A DNA stretch of 64,000 bases from PALSA-693 sp963729695. GTDB lineage: Bacteria; Actinomycetota; Acidimicrobiia; Acidimicrobiales; Palsa-688. The position numbers were made by a program, and so were the translations under genes. The notes under the pieces were generated by a model. It ran no database searches and was not told the DNA's origin. It worked only from the letters and a program-made list of their open reading frames with translations. The stretch is from contig CAVSOT010000013.1 of NCBI GenBank assembly GCA_963729695.1, positions 1-64,000 of the forward strand. The letters run 5' to 3'. Of this stretch, positions 46,201 through 55,525 are shown piece after piece (position 1 is the stretch's first letter; each line of letters opens with the position of its first letter).

Positions 46201-46584
46201 TTACGGCTGGCTGTCTTGCTTCGGCGATCCGACCACGACCGGGCGGACGGCCAAGCGGTCGAGCACTATCCGGTCGGGGTGAAGGTCCAGACCGTCTGGC
46301 ATGAAGCCCGGTTCGCCATGACGCCCCTCGATCGTCTCGAAGGCGCGCAGCAGCTCCTCGCGAGCAAGCCGTAGCGCCGTCTCCTCGTCGGGCGCATTCA
46401 GTTCGAATCCGATCCGGATGAAGTGTTTGGGTTCGTCGAACTTGTATGCACCCTTGGCGATAACCCGGTTGAGCTCCGAACCTTGCAAGGCTCGAGGCAG
46501 CGTGCAGTCGGGCGCGTCCCACGTCACCGCGCTATCGACACGCCAGAGGATCTCGTCTCTTGTGGGATATCTGTCGGACACCAC
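46201..46584 (-). CDS. Hypothetical protein (127 aa)
   Basis: A single intact frame starting GTG-GTG at 46584 and reading SDRYPTRDEILWRVDSAVTW, TLPRALQGSELNRVIAKGAY, FDEPKHFIRIGFELNAPDEE. It is hydrophilic and looks like an alpha/beta domain with a normal coding composition. I do not recognise the family. It sits among relics, so it may itself be the tail of a larger broken gene. 45901-46200 and 46585-47104 show no gene I can support. Confidence 0.45.
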   Translation of the reverse strand: MVSDRYPTRDEILWRVDSAVTWDAPDCTLPRALQGSELNRVIAKGAYKFDEPKHFIRIGFELNAPDEETALRLAREELLRAFETIEGRHGEPGFMPDGLDLHPDRIVLDRLAVRPVVVGSPKQDSQP

Positions 46585-47104
46585 TTCTCCCGCTGAGAGG
46601 CCTGGCTTGAAGATTCTGAGGACTCTTCTTTGCTTTCACCATCTCGCACCCCTGAACGCCTGTCAAGGGATTGTCGACGGAGCCGCACCGGCGTCTTGGA
46701 CGCTTCGATCTTGAGACGATCGTGGAGCATGGCCGACGTGCAACCCGGGGCGTGCACCATCGGGCAAGATGCGGTACTGGGCGGAGCGGAGATCGTCGGC
46801 GAGGACGACCTGCACGTTGGGGCAATGACGGGCGGTCGTTCGAAGGGTGCACCTGAAGCGAAGCTCGGGCTGGCGGCCGTCGTTCAGGGCTGCTCAGACG
46901 CCGTCACGCTCCGGGTCAAGGACATCAGCGACTGGTGGGCTGCGTCTCGGGAATCGCCGAGACCTCGACCGACTGTGGCTTGGGTGCTTCCACGACAGCC
47001 CGGGCATCGCGACGCCGAGCGGTGCAACGGTCGCCGGCCTATGACGATATTAGGCCCCACCGCTTCGGATAGCTGTCCTTGGCTGCACATGGCCAACTCT
47101 CCTC

Positions 47105-47500
47105 TCACCGGCCGAGCCGGGTGCGCAGTCGCTGGGAATCGCGCACAACGTGACAGTCACCGTAGTTGTTGAAGTAGGCATACACGTATTGGCCAGCCGC
47201 GTCCCACTCGTCGATGCGGGCCGCCCACCCGCGCAGGTCAGCGTCCGAGAATGAACCGGAGTAGCGGAAACTGTTATCAGGACCATGCAAGCGGATGTAG
47301 ACGAACGGGGCTGTCGCACGCAGAATGCATGGGAGATTCGCCCCGCTCATCACGCAGTACGCCGCTGCCAGCTGGGGTGACGAAAACTCCACCGCCACCG
47401 CATCTTCGGGGAACTAAGTCGAGGAAGTACTGAAACCTGACGTCATCCCGAACGTGATATGGCCCCAATTGCACGAGAAGGTTCGAGCCCAGACCGGTTC
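47105..47500 (-). pseudogene. DUF72-family protein remnant
   Basis: Upstream frame: LLVQLGPYHVRDDVRFQYFL, DLVPRR. After a shift near 47405: EDAVAVEFSSPQLAAAYCVM, then LRATAPFVYIRLHGPD, and DEWDAAGQYVYAYFNNYGDC ending at 47105. The order LPxDxxxAVEF...FxYxRLHGxD...VYxYFNND is the C-terminal half of DUF72 (TIM-barrel-like) proteins. The N-terminal half is not found. It is on the minus strand like the neighbouring relics. Confidence 0.8.
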
Positions 47501-48043
47501 TGATCTGCCACGTCCCAGCGTCCGGTCTGGGCTCCACAGCCTCGCCCCTGCCGTATCGGTGGTCAGCAGACGAGGTCAACCGAAGGCATACCCGACGACG
47601 TTTGAGCCGAAACGAAGGACCCGGCTCCGACCGGCAGGGAAGGGGTCGCTCCGCCAGCGGGAGCCGGGGTCGAAGAGCCTCGGCCCTGAGTGTTGCGTGA
47701 GAGCCAGGTTCACAAACTCGGGGTACCCGCCACGAGGAGCGCGAAACACCACGAAAATGAGCAATGCTCAGCCCAGGCCGGAGACTGGTAATCACGGCCC
47801 GAGCTGAGCAAGGCAGACATACCCACGTTGTGGACTACCTGTGTACTGCTGCGAGCGACGACGAAAGTTCGAGCCCAGACCAGCCGATGCATGCCCTCGC
47901 ATTCCATCGGCCGGTCTGAGCAGCGATCCGGCCCGAGCGGGGTAGGCACCGGGCAGGTCGCAGCCAACAGGTACCCGCCATGGAGAGCCCGAAACAACGG
48001 CGCTGGAGCGACATCGAGGGCGACACGCTTCAGATCAGACGCA
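47501..48043. other. Intergenic stretch with an imperfect internal duplication
   Basis: TTCGAGCCCAGACC recurs near 47481 and 47868, and a GGTACCCGCCA-GAG-GCGAAACAAC-like segment recurs near 47723 and 47970. The spacing differs, so this is a degenerate duplication. No gene can be assigned to it. Confidence 0.45.
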
Positions 48044-48290
48044 TCAGAATGGGCGCTTGAATACCCCCGACGCCCGACGTTGGAACCCGAAGAGCGCTCC
48101 CATCACGGCCGAGTCGAGGACCCGCGCTGGGTTGCGAGTGGCCGCTGTCGCAACCATGTAGACCGCGGTCGACATCGGGACGGCCTGTCGGTCGCCGATC
48201 GCTTCGAACAGGGAGCCGCGAAAGAACAGTTCCTCTGCGACGCCGTTGGCCAGGCTCGTAAGTAGCACCAGGGGTCAGAGCCCCGTGAGT
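48044..48290 (-). pseudogene. CPBP-family membrane protease remnant
   Basis: Reads LLTSLANGVAEELFFRGSLF with the metal-binding EExxxR motif of CPBP (Abi) intramembrane proteases, then VYMVATAATRNPARVLDSAV and GALFGFQRRASG. A shift near the end turns GGIQAPILMRLI into another frame. The N-terminal helices are missing. Two more C-terminal pieces of such genes lie at 49440 and 52480. Confidence 0.75.
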
Positions 48291-48432
48291 CGTAGCGGCA
48301 ACCACGGGCTCGCCTCACCCGCGGTGGCGAGCCCACTGGCGGCCCCGGCGCCAGGTCGCTCTGTCGTTCCCGCTCAGTCGCGTCCTTTCTTCTTTAAAGG
48401 TGGGTCTACTCGACCCCTAGGGCTCGAAAACG

Positions 48433-48811
48433 TCACAGCGAGCCCACCACTCGCTCCACCGAGACGACAAGACACACTCGCTTCGGATTCGGGCGAGGCG
48501 TCCGGTAACGAGCTGCGTAGCGCCGTTCCGCCTCGCGGACAGCGGCGGTGTCGGCGTCGATCCGGGTCGGCCCCTCGAGCGACAACCGGCGGCCCCCGTC
48601 GCCCCGACACAGGGGTCCTTGGCCCGCACGTTCGCTGCCTTCCGGCCGGCCCCGAGCAGACCACCCAACCCTCGCCCGCCACGTCGTCCCAGACGAACCC
48701 GACCGGAACAACGTGCAGACGTCCGTCCGAGCGCAGCGTGCTGAGGGTGGCCAGGTGCCGCTCACGAACGAAACCCAACCCGGCGCTTGACAAGCGCACA
48801 TCATTGCTCAC
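48433..48811 (-). pseudogene. F420-dependent PPOX-class flavoprotein remnant
   Basis: Starts at 48811 as MSNDVRLSSAGLGFVRERHL, TLRSDGRLHVVPVGFVWDDV, typical of pyridoxamine-oxidase-like F420-dependent proteins. After two shifts it continues SGAGRKAANVRAKDPCVG, RIDADTAAVREAERRYAARY and PNPKRVCLVVSVERVVG. All parts of an approximately 130-residue protein are present, but in three frames. Confidence 0.8.
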
Positions 48812-48841
48812 GACTGAACCGGAGTCTGTTGCAGGTTCGGG

Positions 48842-49400
48842 TTACTGCATTCCAACCACGGGGGTGGTCGGTCTGTTGGCAGCGTAGAACGCTGCCTCGT
48901 GCTCTGCGGGACGTCTTCGCAGTGGCTGCGGAGGCGGTCGTGGTAGAACTAGCGGATCCAGCCGAGGGTGGCCAGCTCGAGGTGGACGACGTCGTCCAAG
49001 CCGGCGCTGTCGAACCCGTGCGTAGAGACCGTTGGTCGTCTCGGCCAGCACATTGTCGTACCGAATCCGCGACCGTTCCGATCGAGGGTCGGGTTCCGAT
49101 CTCCTCCAGCCACTCGGTGAGGCGCACACTGGTGAATTTGACTGCCGGCGTCGGAATGGGCGATCAGGGCCGACCAGGCGTCGACCGCCCCGGTAGCGTC
49201 GGGCCATCTCCAGTGCGTCAAGGACCATCTCGGTCTTCATGTTCTCCGCCACCCTCCAGCCGACGATGCGCCAGGAGAAGGCGTCGCCGATGAAACAGCC
49301 ATACGCCATCCCCGCTCGGGTGGGCCCATTAGGTGAGATCGGTACCCCAAGCGTCGGGCCGGTCCGCCTTGAACACCCGGTTCACCCCGTCGGCAACCCC
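48842..49400 (-). mobile_element. IS3-family transposase (OrfB) remnant
   Basis: Pieces of an OrfB integrase core: VNRVFKADRPDAWGTDLT near 49380, MAYGCFIGDAFSWRIVGWRV and MKTEMVLDALEMARR at 49200-49309, then LIAHSDAGSQIHQ (second catalytic Asp region), RIRYDNVLAETTNGLYAR and LATLGWIR. The ending AEHEAAFYAANRP follows. At least three frame changes and internal stops. No OrfA is seen. Confidence 0.82.
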
Positions 49401-49439
49401 GGCCGCGTCAAGATCCTGGCGCCCCAGTGCTCGCGTGAC

Positions 49440-49545
49440 GGGCCTGCTCTTCGGCTACCAGCGTCGAGCCACGGGGGACCCGCCGCCCCCCGACCGCGAG
49501 GCACCTGACCTGGTAAATCCTCATGCTCCGCTATCTGCTCCGGTT
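49440..49545 (+). pseudogene. CPBP protease C-terminal fragment
   Basis: The plus strand reads LLFGYQRRATGDPPPPDREA, which corresponds in shifted frame to the CPBP ending LFGYQRRATGGIPAPIVRHL. It directly abuts the IS3 remnant, on the other strand, and resembles 52480-52640. A short decayed piece only. 49546-49743 holds no gene I can support. Confidence 0.55.
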
Positions 49546-49743
49546 ATATCGACTGCCAACTAGTTAAGAACCGGGCTATTGGCTGACGCGGTCTCGCACC
49601 GCGTCCCGCACCCGTTCGACGGCCGCCAAGCGAATAACAGGAGCCAGAAGTGCCGGTCGGAATCGACCCAGTCGAACTAGACCGTATGGCCACGGCTCAT
49701 CTGCTCCCGGTTGCGTCGCGTCGTCCACCCGCCGGACAATGCG

Positions 49744-50529
49744 TCACGTGCCGGTCGGCTGACAGACCGGGCACCAGTATGAGGTCCGCCCGCCGACACG
49801 GCTCGTGGTCAGACGTGCCCTACACCGCGGGCAGCCCGGATCCGGTCGGAAGCGCTGCGAGCTGAGCCACCCGGCTCGCCTCGGGATAGCTCCGACCTGA
49901 GCCGAAGCTCGAACCACTCGCTGCAGCGCCGCGCCCAGATCTCGGCGTTCGTGCGGCTGGAGGTCACCGAACTGGCGTGCCGGGTGGAGCCTGGCCCGCC
50001 ACAGCACCTCATCGGAAAGCATGTTGCCCAAACCGGCCACGACACGCTGGTCCATCAGCACGGACTTCAGCGCCCCGCGCCGGCCGTCCAGACGCTCCGC
50101 CAGGCGCCGGCCGGTAAGGCCGAGGGCGTCGGGACCTTGCTCGCCGATCACCTCTCCGACCGCTTCCTCACTGTCGACCAGCCAGATGCCGCCGAGCTTG
50201 CGCTGATCCCTGAACACGAGGTTCCCGCTCCCCACACGGATGACGACCCGGTCGAAGCGGAGACACCCCCCGTCCGACCGCTCCCAAACGAGGCTACCGG
50301 TCATCCCGAAGTGGAACAGAACCGTCGCTCCGTCTGTTGGGACTAGCAGCCACTTCCCGCGTCGGTCCGCCTCACCGAACCGTCGGCCCTCAAGCTCATT
50401 CGCGAAGGCCGGGCCCGACGGGCCCCGAACCACGCCCGAGTCACGAACCTGGACCGCCGTGACCCTTTTCCCGACCACGTGGTGGTGGAGCAGGCGACGG
50501 AACCCCTCGACGTCGGGCAACTCGGGCAC
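49744..50529 (-). CDS. mutM: Formamidopyrimidine-DNA glycosylase (Fpg/MutM)
   Basis: A 261-residue base-excision repair enzyme removing oxidised purines. PELPDVE at the N-terminus supplies the catalytic Pro and Glu. RRGKWLLV carries the conserved Lys, LFHFGMTGSL follows, and LGNMLSDEVLWRARLHPAR is the helix-two-turn-helix. The C-terminal zinc finger has Cys233, Cys236, Cys253 and Cys256 (CPRCRARL...YWCPVC). It is intact in a region otherwise full of relics, so it is probably under selection. A dispersed repeat copy lies about 100 bases upstream of its start. Confidence 0.95.
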   Translation of the reverse strand: MPELPDVEGFRRLLHHHVVGKRVTAVQVRDSGVVRGPSGPAFANELEGRRFGEADRRGKWLLVPTDGATVLFHFGMTGSLVWERSDGGCLRFDRVVIRVGSGNLVFRDQRKLGGIWLVDSEEAVGEVIGEQGPDALGLTGRRLAERLDGRRGALKSVLMDQRVVAGLGNMLSDEVLWRARLHPARQFGDLQPHERRDLGAALQRVVRASAQVGAIPRRAGWLSSQRFRPDPGCPRCRARLTTSRVGGRTSYWCPVCQPTGT

Positions 50530-50625
50530 GACCCGAACCTACCTGGCACGCCGTCAGGGCCACCGTGCGGTTAGGAACGTCCCTGACCGAAAGCAGTGGG
50601 CGACCACGACGATCCGAGTCTCGTG

Positions 50626-50740
50626 AGGTAGGTCCTGGCCGGGATAAGTTTGCCCACTAAGGGCGAGATGCCTTCTCGGCTACTTCTCTCCGTGCGCACT
50701 GAGAGTGCCTCAGCGAGTTGTTGTCGAGCCGATCTTGATG
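50626..50740 (+). repeat. Dispersed repeat, copy B
   Basis: Matches copy A at 7937-8071: the 34-base core is identical and the ends diverge. The first hairpin (CGAGA-TGCCT-TCTCG) is perfect here too. The second is weakened (CACTGAG-AGTGC-CTCAGCG). Copy B lacks the internal duplication of copy A. It lies upstream of the minus-strand mutM gene, so it may overlap its promoter region. 50741-50966 shows no gene. Confidence 0.8.
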
Positions 50741-50966
50741 AGGGCCAGCCCGACGGTGATGAACCCGGGCTAGTGCCGACAAGGAGCGCTGTTGCCAGGC
50801 CGATTCCGCTGCTGGGCGACGTGACGAGTACGGGTCGGTCTCTGTCAGGGCTGCAGGACGAACTTGATGGCGGCCGCGGAATGCCCTGGCCGGCTGGAAC
50901 GATGAGCCACCTGGGCGTTATTTGTCCTGCCGCCGGGAAACAGCCGAGCTTAACGTTTTTCGGCTT

Positions 50967-51275
50967 TCAGACCGGAGGGAGCATGGTGGTTACCTCTGCG
51001 ACGTCCTGCGGAGTGACGGAGCCGAGGAGTTCTGCGGCTCGGATGGCTTCGTCGAGCGACTCGTAGAGTCTGGTTTCCCCCTCGCTCTCCAGGGCGTAGC
51101 GGACGTGGTGGCTGCCCCAGCCGCTGGCAGGGCCGACCTCGATGATCTCTGCTATCGGCCTGCCGTCGTTCGTGGTCTGCTCGGTCATCCATTGACGCCA
51201 ACCGCTGGTGTGGTAGGTCACCTGCTGCCAGGTGAGGCGGCTCCGCTCGAGCAAGAGAAGTTCGGATACCCCGGT
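50967..51275 (-). pseudogene. Truncated STAS-type protein: C-terminal domain only
   Basis: The minus strand reads TGVSELLLLERSRLTWQQVT, YHTSGWRQWMTEQTTNDGRP, IAEIIEVGPASGWGSHHVRY and ETRLYESLDEAIRAAELLGS. This is closely similar to residues of about 90-185 of the STAS protein at 23728. The STAS core upstream is missing or scrambled (the frame upstream of 51275 is unrelated), so it is a 3' fragment with no start codon of its own. Confidence 0.75.
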
Positions 51276-52215
51276 CAGTCGCCTCGGGCGGTTGTCGGAC
51301 AGCCCGAGCCGGGCCCCCGCCAACCATCGACCCGGCGATGGGTGAAGGGCTCGACGTTGAATCTGTAGGCACGCCCGAGATCGCGCCCGGTTGACCCAGT
51401 CGTTGAGCGGCGGCACTCGACGGCGATGGGATGGCGACGATGGTTTCGACCAAAGGGTCCTCGAGGGGGGGCGAGGCCGGGGGGATCTAAAGGACCGGCG
51501 CGGCCCAGATTCCCCAATAGCCGAGCCGCGCCGCAGACCCATCCCGGAGCGCCTTTGTCCGTAGCGAGGTCGGAGAAGCCCCTGTCCGGTAAGGGATTTC
51601 TTGTTGTCGACATGTCGCCAACACTCAGCAACAAGCCCCTTTCTTTGAAGCGATTCTCATGATCCATCCTCGGTCCCTAACGTCATAATGTTTCAGCCGG
51701 ATGAGTTGTGGGCAATCGGTGGGAATTGCGTCCGGTCCTCCCAGCCTGCACAACCGTCAACCGATGCCCTCCGGCGGCTCCTGCGTGCGGCCGGGCGCGG
51801 CCTGCGGAGCACGAAGCCGTGTCCGGGCTTCCATGCCGGACCCAGCTTGTCGTGACCGTCGGCGCGGTCCCGCCGGACCTGGAGGTGGCATTCCTGAGGG
51901 GCACCAACTTGCGGCGTTGATGAGGCGCCAGGCGGATCACGCGTCGTCCTGCGCGACCCATACAGTCGAGCCAGAGAGCGAAGTTGGCCGCCTCCTAATA
52001 GTCGAAGATCGGCCTCGACCACCGGAAGACCGTGCCCCTGCACATGGCCCTCACCGCTGGCCGTTGTGCTGGTTGTGGAGCGCCTTGATCGTGGTGGTCA
52101 GCGGCTCCATCGCACCGCTTTGGCACCAGTAATGACTCCGGACGTTTTGAACGGGACGTCGCGGGTACAACCCGTCCGCATCATCACAGCTTCGTCAGGA
52201 AAACATGGAGGGCTC
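51276..52215. other. Region without a supported gene, 940 bases
   Basis: Open frames are present on both strands, but none has recognisable motifs or a ribosome binding site. Probably decayed sequence. Confidence 0.45.
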
Positions 52216-52341
52216 GTGAGCGATCTGGGTAGTGAGGCTGAGAAGGATATGGAACAGGATCCTCAGCTGAAGCAGGATGCCGAAAAGGAGGCCGAAAAAG
52301 AAGGGCAGAACCTGGAAGGCGACCTAAAAAAGGATCTCTGA
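52216..52341 (+). CDS. Small charged protein (41 aa)
   Basis: A GTG at 52216 with GGAGG upstream starts SDLGSEAEKDMEQDPQLKQD and ends EGQNLEGDLKKDL. It is highly charged with a heptad-like E/K pattern and has no hydrophobic segment. The relative at 43802 (frameshifted) shares DPQLxQDA, EGQ and ExDLxK, so it is a small conserved family, perhaps a stress-related hydrophilin; no function is known. Confidence 0.6.
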   Translation: MSDLGSEAEKDMEQDPQLKQDAEKEAEKEGQNLEGDLKKDL

Positions 52342-52479
52342 CCGCCGGCGCCGAACCCCCGTCGGCCGATCGACATGCGGATTTCGCCGCCAGCCGCATT
52401 TTGGGACGAGCGGATATGAGAGTCCCATTCGGGATCAGGGGCCATCGCTTCTCGGTTGTTTCGTGGATGAGCCCCCCGC

Positions 52480-52640
52480 AACCTGGTCCTGGTGCTCGCC
52501 GGGGGTTGGCCCCTCTTCGGCTACCAGGGCCGGGCCACGGGCGGGATCCCCCGGCCCGACCGTGAGCCACTTGACCTGGTCATCCTCATCCTCCGCAATC
52601 TGCCCCGCTATTCCGGCTCGGCGGGTGAAGACCGGCTATC
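52480..52640 (+). pseudogene. CPBP protease C-terminal fragment (second plus-strand copy)
   Basis: Reads LAGGWPLFGYQGRATGGIPR in one frame and GSPGPTVSHLTWSSSSSAIC in the next. Together these are the CPBP end (LFGxQxRATGGIxAPxVSHLTWS). It is similar to 49440-49545 and 48044. 52641-53059 has no gene I can support. Confidence 0.6.
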
Positions 52641-53059
52641 GAGTCAACTGGCCGCGCACCGCTTACCCGGTCCGCAGTCCCGGCCAACCGCCGCGACTGC
52701 AGCTTGACGGGAGGCGTGTCGGATGAGCGAGGATGTGCCGGCGGGGAACCGTAGTTTTGATTCGCTCCATGCGCTAGGCCTGTTTCCTAGCTGGCCGCGC
52801 TTGACCGTCGCCCGTACATCCGAAACAGGTCCCCCTCTCCTCGCGGACGTGCCGGCGGCCCCAGTTCCATAAGGACGACGACCTTGGGGCTCGAAGCGCT
52901 CGTCGTCGACGTCGACGTCCTCGAGTCCGCAGAGCACCCATTTGACTTGTGATGTTGCTCCCGGGACTCCTGGATCGTGCTTGTCTCTTCGGGTACCAGT
53001 TCCTCCTGGCAGGTCCATCGACCGCACAGTACTAGCTTCGGCATGCCCATCTTGAAGCT

Positions 53060-53560
53060 ATGCAAAACTCCGCGCGACCGTTCCATGAGCTGGTGATGGA
53101 CCTTGACTATCCCATGTTCGTGGGCACGCCCGCCGCGGAGGGAGAGCGATCTGGGTGCCTGGTCGGTCTCGTCACCCAGACCAGCATCAAACCATCCAGG
53201 TTGATCGTGCTCCTCTCCAAGCGAAACCACACGTTCTCCGTGGCGCGCCGCGCGGACATCCTGGCTGTAAATTCTTCATAGCGGCAACTTCGACCTGGCT
53301 CGGCTCTTTCGCGAGCAAACGGAGATGAGATCGACAAGTTTCGATTCTATGACTGGACGGAAAGGCCGCAGGGAGTGCCGCTGCTGCTCGATGCCCGAGG
53401 CTGGGTGCTGGGCCCGATTTCGGCGCGCCTAGACCCGGGCGATCACGTGGCTCATCTCATCGCCATGGACGAAGCCGGCATCCATCGGCCCGAGCACGAC
53501 TTCGTCTCCTTCGCTGCGGTCAAACAAATGACGCCCCGGCCACCTCGCCTAATCGGTCGG
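53060..53560 (+). pseudogene. Flavin reductase-like protein, broken paralogue
   Basis: From the ATG at 53060: RPFHELVMDLDYPMFVGTPA, EGERSGCLVGLVTQTSIKPS, KRNHTFSVARRADILAVN then a stop at 53279. A shift gives GNFDLARLFREQTEMRS, and a further shift GDEIDKFRFYDWTERPQGVP, LLLDARGWVLGPISARLDPG, DHVAHLIAMDEAG and FVSFAAVKQMTPR. All parts match the intact gene at 18096-18818, but in three frames, so it cannot make the protein. Confidence 0.82.
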
Positions 53561-53727
53561 CTGTCGGTGGCGACTGGAGCAGACGACATGTTCACCCAAG
53601 TGACCGAGCTGGGAGCGCACCCCTGCGTATCGCCACTGCTTGGAACTGCGAGAGTTCGTCCAAAAGGAGATAGGCCCGGAGGCACGATCCTCGCCCGGAG
53701 CGGTTTTCGTCTGATCAACCGGGGTAG

Positions 53728-53871
53728 ATGTGCTACGTGCTCATCGACATTTTGATTGCGGTCGTTATCGTGGTCATCGCGGCCATCCTGGGCCTAGTGG
53801 TGCACCCGCTGCTGTGGATCATCGTGATCGCGGCAGTGCTGTGGCTGTTCGCCCGTCGAGGCCGCTGGTAG
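53728..53871 (+). CDS. Small hydrophobic membrane protein (47 aa)
   Basis: ATG at 53728, stop at 53869-53871. The 47 residues read IDILIAVVIVVIAAILGLVV, HPLLWIIVIAAVLWLFARRG and end RRGRW. It is the same small two-helix family as the gene at 22970. The upstream ribosome binding site is only GGGG, 8 bases away. It sits next to the broken flavin reductase, as its relative sits about 4.2 kb from the intact flavin reductase gene. Confidence 0.65.
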   Translation: MCYVLIDILIAVVIVVIAAILGLVVHPLLWIIVIAAVLWLFARRGRW

Positions 53872-53924
53872 AAGCTCAATCGTCGTCGCCGCCGACCTGG
53901 CGCGGTTGTGGTGAGGCGGCAGCG

Positions 53925-55136
53925 ATGCCGGGGGTGAGCCCGCAGGAGGTGTGGGAGGTTGAGCCGATTTTGCGCCGGGTGATCGCGGCTCGCGTCGCCG
54001 ATCGTTCGGCTGTTGATGATTTGGTGCAGGACGCCTTGGAGCGACTATTGAGAGCTCGCGGGCGTTTGGATCAAGAGATGATGGTTCCTTACGGGGTGGT
54101 CACGGCTCGCAATCTGGCGGCCAGCTACGGTCGCGTCTCGGCTCGCAGGTCTGAGTTGGCCTCCCGGATGGTCGATGTGTCCGAGCCGGAGGAACCCGAC
54201 GAGGTGGTGCTGCGCAACGAAGAGCGTGCCGCCATGGCCGCAGCCCTGGCCCATCTCTCGGAGCAGGACCGGGCCGGTCTGTTGGCCCGTGAGGTCGATC
54301 AGATGCCCGTGGAGGCGTTAACCCCGGTGGGCAACTCGGTGGGCACCTCTCGAGTTCGTCTGGCCCGGTCGCGCGCCAAACTTCGGGTGGAGTATCTGCT
54401 GGCGTTGCGTGGGGTCGAGCTTCCGACCGCGAAGTGCCGTCCGACCTTGTTGGCGTTGGCTGGTGGAGACCGGGCTCGTCAGCAGACTGCGGTTACAGGA
54501 CGGCATCTGCTGCAGTGCGAAACCTGTGCGTCGTTGAGCGAGCCGCTGGTGGGACGGCGGCGGAGTTTGGCGGTCCTCATTCCCCTGGTGGCCATCCGCC
54601 GGGTCGGGCATCTGACCAAGTCGCATCCGCTGAGCTCAGGACTGGCGGCAGCGGGCGCGGCAGGAGCGGTTGCGGTGGGTGTGGTGGTAGGAACTGCCGG
54701 CTCTCCGGCTGCCAACCCGCCCTTTAGCGTTCCCACGGTGCCGGCGACCACCGCCGCGGTGTCCCCGACTAGCGCCCGATCGGCTGCGACGCTGACAGTC
54801 GATGGGCGTGCGCTGCCCGATAGCGGCGCCCCGTTGTCGAGTTTGGTGGGTCACCTGGTGGTGGCTCGGGGGGCGGTTGTGGTCGCCGTGGTCACCCATA
54901 ACGGGTTCTGGGTTGCGTCGGCCCCGCGCGCTCGAGTGTGGGTGGAGTTGGTTGGGCCCCTTCGGCCCCTGCGGGTGACTGTGGGTGACCACGTCTCGTT
55001 TGTGGCACCACTGGTGGCCCAACCGCCCGGCTACGCCGCCGGCATGGGGGTCGATGCGGTCGAAGGGGGGGCGCTGTTGGGCGCCGAGGGCGCTCACCTG
55101 GCTGTGCCCACGACGGCCATCGCTATCGCCGCTTGA
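53925..55136 (+). CDS. ECF-type sigma factor fused to zinc-finger, membrane and extracytoplasmic domains
   Basis: A 403-residue protein. Sigma region 2 (about 12-75; DRSAVDDLVQDALERLLRAR, YGVVTARNLAASYGR) is followed by a region-4-like helix-turn-helix (about 105-162; LSEQDRAGLLAREVDQMP, TSRVRLARSRAKLRVEYLLA). Residues 171-201 resemble an anti-sigma zinc finger: Cys171 and HLLQCETC (His194, Cys198, Cys201). A hydrophobic span at 238-258 (AAAGAAGAVAVGVVVGTAG) leads to an outer domain of about 140 residues with VTVGDHVSFVAPLVAQPPG, perhaps an OB-like fold. The start is ATG 53925 behind a weak GAGGCGG. The layout suggests a sigma factor carrying its own membrane-anchored inhibitor. Confidence 0.8.
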   Translation: MPGVSPQEVWEVEPILRRVIAARVADRSAVDDLVQDALERLLRARGRLDQEMMVPYGVVTARNLAASYGRVSARRSELASRMVDVSEPEEPDEVVLRNEERAAMAAALAHLSEQDRAGLLAREVDQMPVEALTPVGNSVGTSRVRLARSRAKLRVEYLLALRGVELPTAKCRPTLLALAGGDRARQQTAVTGRHLLQCETCASLSEPLVGRRRSLAVLIPLVAIRRVGHLTKSHPLSSGLAAAGAAGAVAVGVVVGTAGSPAANPPFSVPTVPATTAAVSPTSARSAATLTVDGRALPDSGAPLSSLVGHLVVARGAVVVAVVTHNGFWVASAPRARVWVELVGPLRPLRVTVGDHVSFVAPLVAQPPGYAAGMGVDAVEGGALLGAEGAHLAVPTTAIAIAA

Positions 55137-55252
55137 CTCGAACATCGTTTTATTTCGTTTCTGTGTAACGCACCGATCGTTGGAGCGTGTCATCCGTCGG
55201 ACAGCGGAACGCGATCGATGCGAGCAGAAAATGGGAGACCCGTCTGAGAGGC

Positions 55253-55525
55253 ATGACCGGCGAGCACAAAGACTTTTGGCGGTGGCTCTGCGAAGAGTTA
55301 GCCGGCGAAGCGGGCCAGGCTCGAGCCAGCGGCGGCATTCTGCCACCCCGTCCCGTCTGCTTGAGCGAGGTGGAAGCGCTGGGATTGCTCTTGTTGGTCT
55401 ACCAGGCCCAGCAGCACGCGCCTCCGGGCAGCTTGGCGGCCGGGGTCGCCTGCCGGCTGGTGCACACACTCCAGGATCACTTGCAGGACTTCGGGGCCGG
55501 CCGTGGTGTCAATGGAGTGCGTTAA
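55253..55525 (+). CDS. Hypothetical protein (90 aa)
   Basis: A 90-residue frame starting MTGEHKDFWRWLCEELAGEA, with LSEVEALGLLLLVYQAQQHA and AAGVACRLVHTLQDHLQDF. It is helical and amphipathic and without recognised domains. GAGAGG sits close before the ATG at 55253. It lies 120 bases after the sigma fusion gene on the same strand. Moderate support only. The stretch 55526-55789 has a short frame at 55576 (MTKINGLKYDSRSDAKS) that I do not call. Confidence 0.5.
   Translation: MTGEHKDFWRWLCEELAGEAGQARASGGILPPRPVCLSEVEALGLLLLVYQAQQHAPPGSLAAGVACRLVHTLQDHLQDFGAGRGVNGVR

Noticed and set aside
46630..47172. Plus-strand open frame of 180 codons
   Set aside because: No recognisable domain, and all neighbouring relics are on the minus strand; the coding signal is not convincing.
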